From Firmicutes bacterium UBA5010 (GTDB lineage Bacteria; Bacillota; Clostridia; Tissierellales; Sedimentibacteraceae): a DNA stretch of 36,042 nt. How positions within the stretch are numbered: the stretch's first letter is position 1; the number at the start of each line of letters is the position of its first letter. The stretch spans positions 53,953 through 89,994 of the forward strand of contig DGYI01000025.1 in NCBI GenBank assembly GCA_002396645.1, written 5' to 3'. Under the pieces are notes generated by a model, which was given only the letters and a program-made list of their open reading frames with translations, was not told the origin of the DNA and searched no databases. This document shows, one piece after another, positions 31,722-36,042 of this stretch. Both the position numbers and the translations under genes were made by a program.

Positions 31722-31750
31722 TTGATATCTAAATATATTTATGATATGAT
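31722..31750 (+). promoter_or_regulatory. Sigma-A promoter of tlyA-argR-recN
   Basis: TTGATA (31722-31727) and TATGAT (31745-31750) are separated by 17 bases, each one base off consensus. The leader before tlyA would be about 110 bases. Confidence 0.75.
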
Positions 31751-31867
31751 ATTTATGCATTGAAATGTGTTTTTAAGCTACATACTATTATAGATGTATA
31801 AAAATTCATAACAATATCTGTGTGTGAATGATTATATATAAGATGGAATAAGAGGAATAATTAATAA

Positions 31868-32677
31868 ATGGATAATATCAGATTAGATATTCTGCTGTTT
31901 AATATGGGGCTGGCTAAAAGCAGACAAAAAGCTAAGCAGATGATAATTTCAAATATGGTTTATGTTGATGATAAATTAGTGAACAAGCCCGGTGCAGCAT
32001 TTAATGAGGGATGTAAAATCAGATTGGAATTACCTGAAGTAGAATATGTCGGCAGGGCAGCGCTAAAGCTGGAAAAGGCGATAAATAAATTCAATATATC
32101 TTTAAAAGATAAGATTTCTGCTGATGTAGGGGCTTCAACAGGAGGTTTTACTGATTTTATGCTTAAAAATGGCTGCATAAAAGTGTATGCCATTGATGTA
32201 GGGCAAAATCAATTGGCAGAAAGTTTGTTAAATGATAATAGAGTCGTGTCTCTGGAAGGGACAAACTTTAGATATATTGATACAGCTATATTTAAAGAAA
32301 ATATTGATTTTATATGTATCGATGTTTCCTTTATTTCTTTAGGGTTAATTATACCTAAAGTTGTCGAAATTTGTCATGAAACTACAGATATTGTAGCTTT
32401 AGTAAAGCCTCAATTTGAGGCCGGAAAAGGAAATGTAGGGAAAAACGGAATTGTAAAAGATAAGAAAATGCACATTAGTATACTCGGCAAGGTATATAAA
32501 TATTTTTGCCATAACAATTTATTTTTAAATGATATTACTTATTCACCGATTACCGGAGGAGACGGAAATATAGAATATCTTGTTCATGCTACAAAGGGTA
32601 TAAATGTAAATTTTGAAAAAAATTTTAATGATATAATTAAAAATATTGTATACGAAGCTTTTGACAGCTTAAGGTAA
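31868..32677 (+). CDS. tlyA: TlyA-family rRNA 2'-O-methyltransferase
   Basis: A 269-residue protein with an N-terminal S4 RNA-binding domain (about 4-60, RLDILLFNMGLAKSRQKAKQMIISNMVYVDDK) and an FtsJ-type methyltransferase (about 62-265). The SAM-binding strand is ADVGASTGGFTDFML. The Lys-Asp-Lys catalytic residues are seen at about K67 (ALKLE), D152 (CIDVSF) and K180 (ALVKPQFEAG). Family members methylate C1409 (16S) or C1920 (23S) rRNA. The tlyA-argR-recN order is conserved in Firmicutes. GAGGAATAATTA precedes ATG 31868. Confidence 0.94.
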   Translation: MDNIRLDILLFNMGLAKSRQKAKQMIISNMVYVDDKLVNKPGAAFNEGCKIRLELPEVEYVGRAALKLEKAINKFNISLKDKISADVGASTGGFTDFMLKNGCIKVYAIDVGQNQLAESLLNDNRVVSLEGTNFRYIDTAIFKENIDFICIDVSFISLGLIIPKVVEICHETTDIVALVKPQFEAGKGNVGKNGIVKDKKMHISILGKVYKYFCHNNLFLNDITYSPITGGDGNIEYLVHATKGINVNFEKNFNDIIKNIVYEAFDSLR

Positions 32678-32704
32678 CAAATTTTTGAAGTTTGAGGAGA
32701 GAAG

Positions 32705-33157
32705 ATGAAAAAGTACACTAGACAATCAAAGATTTTGGAATTAATTTCAAAAATGGAAATTGAAACTCAGGAAGATTTAGCAGAAGGCTTGAAAAGGATG
32801 GATATAGATGTTACTCAAGCTACAATTTCCAGAGATATCAAAGAACTTAGACTGGTAAAGACTATGTCTAAAAGTGGTAAACATAAATATACAACAATTG
32901 GACAAAGCCAAGAGGGCATAACTGACAGATTGAATAAAATATTTGAAAATTCAGTTATCTCAATAGATAATGCTTTAAATATAATAGTAATTAAAACAAT
33001 ACCGGGTGCGGCACAGATATGTGCATCTGCCGTAGACTATATGGGATTGGAAAGTATAGTAGGCACTTTAGCAGGTGACGACAATGTATTTGTTGCAATT
33101 AAGACCTTAGAAGCCGTAGACGAGATATTGGATGAGTTTAGGAAAATAATAAGATAG
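32705..33157 (+). CDS. argR: Arginine repressor ArgR
   Basis: A 150-residue hexameric regulator of arginine metabolism. The N-terminal winged helix has VTQATISRDIKELRLVK (36-52), the recognition-helix SRDI signature. The C-terminal arginine-binding domain ends in GTLAGDDNVFVAIKT with D125 and D126. Arginine is the usual co-repressor, which is family knowledge. ATG 32705 follows TTGAGGAGAG. It is 27 bases after tlyA and 17 before recN. Confidence 0.95.
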   Translation: MKKYTRQSKILELISKMEIETQEDLAEGLKRMDIDVTQATISRDIKELRLVKTMSKSGKHKYTTIGQSQEGITDRLNKIFENSVISIDNALNIIVIKTIPGAAQICASAVDYMGLESIVGTLAGDDNVFVAIKTLEAVDEILDEFRKIIR

Positions 33158-33173
33158 GTCCCGGGGGATACAT

Positions 33174-34859
33174 ATGTTATTGAATTTAAGTATTAGAAAT
33201 TTAGCTGTTTTTCAAGATATATCAATTGATTTTACCGATAGATTCAACATAATTACCGGTGAAACAGGAGCAGGTAAGTCTATTTTAATTGAAGCATTAT
33301 TCTTACTTACAGGTTCAAGAGCAAGCAAAGAGCTTATAAGAAAGAACAGTAAAAGTGCTTTTTTAAGCGCTGCATTTGACATTTCCAATAATATTAAAGC
33401 AAATAAATTTTTAAATGAAAATAACATATTTATTGAGGAGGATGATTACCTCATAATTTCCAGGGAGCTATTAGATACAGGTAAAAGTATAAATAAAATA
33501 AACAATAATATTGTATCAATAAATATATTAAAAGAATTGGGAGTTTTTTTATTAGATATTTATGGACAATTTGAACAGCAATATATTTATAAAAAAGAAA
33601 ATCATATTATTTTATTGGATAATTTGATAAACAAAGAGATAAACTCTGTTTTAAATGAGTATGAATCATTTTATAATCAATATCGCAGCAAGCTGTCAGA
33701 AATAAATGATTTAGAGGACAAGCTTCACAATAAGGAACAGAAACTGGAGCAATACAGCTATGAGATTAATGAAATTGAAGAAGCTGCTTTGGAAGAAGAT
33801 GAAGAAGAAAGTTTAATAAGAGAGCTCAAAAAGTTATCAAATATAAAAGAAATACAAGCTTCTTTGTTTGAGGTTGAAAAGAGAATTATAAAAAACGACG
33901 ATTCAGCTATAAACAATATAAACAGTTCTTATAGCCTGCTAAATAAAATTAAAAATTACGATAATAATATAAATAATTATATTGAGCGAATTGATTTTAT
34001 AATTGACGAGCTCCAAAGCTTAGGCTTTGAAATAATTAATTATTCTGATAAGCTTGAATTAAATGAGCAAAAATTAGATGAGATAGAAAACAGAATTTCA
34101 CTTATTAACAGATTAAAAAGAAAATACGGTTATAGTGTAAGTAAAATAAATGAATATAAGAAAGACATACAAAAGGAATATGATATACTTCTTGAAGCTG
34201 ATAATAAATTAAAGCTATTAAACGGCGAGTTGAAATCTATAAAAGAGTCTTTACTGAAAAATGCTCGTATAATAACTGATTTGAGAAAGAATGCAGCAGA
34301 TTTTCTGGAAAAAAATATTGTCATGGAACTGGAAGACCTGAATATGAAAAATGTTCAGTTTAAGGTTAATTTTTACGCAAAAAGTGATTTTTCTCCAAAT
34401 GGAATAGATGATATCGAATTTTTGATGTCGACTAATGTTGGCTCTGATTTGAATTCTATACATAAAATAGTTTCCGGAGGCGAAGCATCAAGAATAATGC
34501 TGGCTATAAAGAAATTAAGCTGTGATAATGATTTTATTACAACTTTGGTTTTTGATGAAATTGATACCGGAATTAGCGGCAAAACCTCACAAATGGCAGG
34601 AAATAAAATGAAATTTATATCTAAGTCAAGTCAAGTCATATGTGTAACACATTCGCCGCAGATTGCATCAATATCAGACAGTCATTTTATGATAGAAAAA
34701 AACAGTTCATCAAACGAAACAACAAGCATTGTAAAAAAATTAAATAATGACGAAAAAATAAATGAAATTGCAAGATTATTAAGCGGTATGAATATAACTC
34801 AAAAATCATTGAATAACGCAAAAGAGCTGATAGAATCGAATAAAAAAATAATTTTTTAA
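33174..34859 (+). CDS. recN: DNA repair ATPase RecN
   Basis: A 561-residue SMC-like ATPase that acts in double-strand break repair. Walker A is GETGAGKS (29-36), the ABC signature SGGEASR is 434-440, and Walker B is TLVFDEIDTGISG (457-469). Between lie two long coiled coils (about 150-210 and 290-375). It is the expected length for Gram-positive RecN. ATG 33174 follows CCGGGGGATAC. Confidence 0.95.
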   Translation: MLLNLSIRNLAVFQDISIDFTDRFNIITGETGAGKSILIEALFLLTGSRASKELIRKNSKSAFLSAAFDISNNIKANKFLNENNIFIEEDDYLIISRELLDTGKSINKINNNIVSINILKELGVFLLDIYGQFEQQYIYKKENHIILLDNLINKEINSVLNEYESFYNQYRSKLSEINDLEDKLHNKEQKLEQYSYEINEIEEAALEEDEEESLIRELKKLSNIKEIQASLFEVEKRIIKNDDSAINNINSSYSLLNKIKNYDNNINNYIERIDFIIDELQSLGFEIINYSDKLELNEQKLDEIENRISLINRLKRKYGYSVSKINEYKKDIQKEYDILLEADNKLKLLNGELKSIKESLLKNARIITDLRKNAADFLEKNIVMELEDLNMKNVQFKVNFYAKSDFSPNGIDDIEFLMSTNVGSDLNSIHKIVSGGEASRIMLAIKKLSCDNDFITTLVFDEIDTGISGKTSQMAGNKMKFISKSSQVICVTHSPQIASISDSHFMIEKNSSSNETTSIVKKLNNDEKINEIARLLSGMNITQKSLNNAKELIESNKKIIF

Positions 34860-34992
34860 ATAAAAATTAAGGCTATAATACAATACTTACAGAGATTTAG
34901 ACTGACAAAAATATGATGTTTTAAATATTTAAACAATAGAATAATAAAAACCTAAATGGTTAAATTAAGATTAAAACTTTAAGGAGAGTGTG

Positions 34993-36042
34993 ATGAAACA
35001 TTACAAAGGAAAAGTTTTAATTTTAATAATGATAGTTTGTGTTATAGCTGTATCAATATATTTCAGCGAAAACAATTTAAGGATTTCTTATAAATATTTT
35101 AATCCTTTTATAGATGATGAAGAGGTAAGCGTAGAAAAGCAATATGTTATACCCGGAGGGCAAACAATCGGAGTTGAGCTAAAAACAAAAGGTATTTTAG
35201 TTGTTGGTCTTGCAGATGTCGTAAATGACAGTAAAATTACGACATCACCGGCAAAGGAGGCAGGAATGCATATAGGCGATAAGATTATGTCTGTAGACAA
35301 CAATCCTGTATCCAAAACCCAAGATTTTGTATCATATATAAATTCACAAGGTATAAGAGAATATAATATCGAAGTTGAAAGAAACGGAAGCAGAATACAG
35401 TTGTTGATGACTCCCGTTAAAAGATATAATTCCAATGACATTATCTTCGGATTTTGGGCAAGAGATAATATAGCCGGAATAGGAACAATAACCTATATAG
35501 ATCCCGAAACAAGAAGCTTTTCCGCAGTGGCTCATGGAATCACCGATTCAGATACCGGCGAACTGATAGAAATTGATACCGGTGTAATATCAAAGGCAAA
35601 TATAACAAATATAAAATCGGGTAAAAAAGGCGAACCCGGTGAAATAATAGGATTTATTTTAAGAGATAATAACAGATTGGGAAGTGTGACACAAAATACT
35701 CCGTTCGGAGTTGTCGGGGAGATTGACGAAAAAAGTATAGGATATTTTTCAAATAATTTAATGGAAATCGGCAGAAGAGACACCGTGGAAACCGGACCCG
35801 CTAAGATATTGGCCTGCTTAGATGATGAAATAAAAGAATATAATATAGAAATTATAAGAGTGTATCATCAGAATAAACCTACGGACAAAAGCTTTATTAT
35901 AAGGATAGTTGATAAAGAACTATTGTCATTGACAAACGGAATAATTCAAGGAATGAGCGGCTGTCCTATTATACAAAATAATAAGCTTGTAGGTGCTGTA
36001 ACCCATGTTTTTATGAACGATCCTACTAAAGGATACGGAATA
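34993..36042 (+). CDS. spoIVB: SpoIVB serine peptidase, truncated by the window end
   Basis: The first 350 residues of SpoIVB, the forespore peptidase that cleaves SpoIVFA and so starts the sigma-K checkpoint. One N-terminal membrane segment (about 8-23), a PDZ domain (about 65-140) and an S55 peptidase domain are visible. The catalytic triad is present as H181 (AVAHGI), D307 (VDKELL) and S322 (GMSGCP). In most homologues I recall, GMSGSP is found, so the residue after the nucleophile-Gly is Cys here. Reading is open to the last base. AAGGAGAG precedes ATG 34993. Confidence 0.93.
   Translation, partial: MKHYKGKVLILIMIVCVIAVSIYFSENNLRISYKYFNPFIDDEEVSVEKQYVIPGGQTIGVELKTKGILVVGLADVVNDSKITTSPAKEAGMHIGDKIMSVDNNPVSKTQDFVSYINSQGIREYNIEVERNGSRIQLLMTPVKRYNSNDIIFGFWARDNIAGIGTITYIDPETRSFSAVAHGITDSDTGELIEIDTGVISKANITNIKSGKKGEPGEIIGFILRDNNRLGSVTQNTPFGVVGEIDEKSIGYFSNNLMEIGRRDTVETGPAKILACLDDEIKEYNIEIIRVYHQNKPTDKSFIIRIVDKELLSLTNGIIQGMSGCPIIQNNKLVGAVTHVFMNDPTKGYGI

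Overview
The window looks like the chromosome of a low-GC, endospore-forming Firmicute of the Clostridia or Tissierellia type. The DNA is very AT-rich, Shine-Dalgarno sites are strong, and GTG/TTG starts and rho-independent terminators are common. Three sporulation loci (yqfCD, spoIIIAA-AH, spoIVB) sit in two housekeeping neighbourhoods known from Bacillus and Clostridia. No genus can be named from the sequence alone. Almost every gene is on the + strand; one small gene (22509-23048) runs the other way.

Region 1 (1-17010) is the yqfC to rnpB neighbourhood. After a terminator from an off-window gene and a sigma-E-like promoter come yqfC, yqfD, phoH, ybeY, a DUF3048 lipoprotein, cdd, era, recO and a UBA-DUF4342 protein. 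A 500-base spacer and a GNAT acetyltransferase resembling streptothricin acetyltransferases interrupt the run. It continues with single-chain glycyl-tRNA synthetase, a CcpN-like repressor, the PPDK regulatory kinase/phosphorylase, a dGTPase, and the dnaG-rpoD operon with a near-consensus promoter. A terminator precedes trmK and a Nif3-family gene. RNase P RNA follows with its own promoter and terminator. Compared with Bacillus subtilis, pgpH (yqfF) and dgkA are missing from their usual slots.

Region 2 (17011-23297) is accessory. It holds a small unknown protein, a nucleoside deoxyribosyltransferase-like protein, a large ArsR-type regulator (361 aa, HTH only at the C-terminus) and a heterodimeric ABC exporter. 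The same inverted repeat (ATTAGA, six bases, TCTAAT) lies at the promoter of the regulator and just upstream of the exporter. This suggests a self-contained efflux circuit that responds to an unknown signal, and it is the best candidate here for an undescribed system. A membrane protein with a possible HIRAN-like domain lies on the opposite strand and shares a bidirectional terminator with the exporter.

Region 3 (23298-36042) is the spoIIIA to spoIVB neighbourhood. It runs spoIIIAA-AH (the mother-cell export complex and channel), an Asp23-family gene, nusB, a TsaD-like paralogue, xseA, xseB, then tlyA, argR, recN and spoIVB, which is cut by the window end. accBC, folD, ispA and dxs, which Bacillus subtilis carries in this interval, are absent.

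Several leaders (recO, dnaG, spoIIIAH) carry compact hairpins with an ATGCC left arm directly in front of the ribosome binding site. They are the most interesting non-coding pattern in the window.
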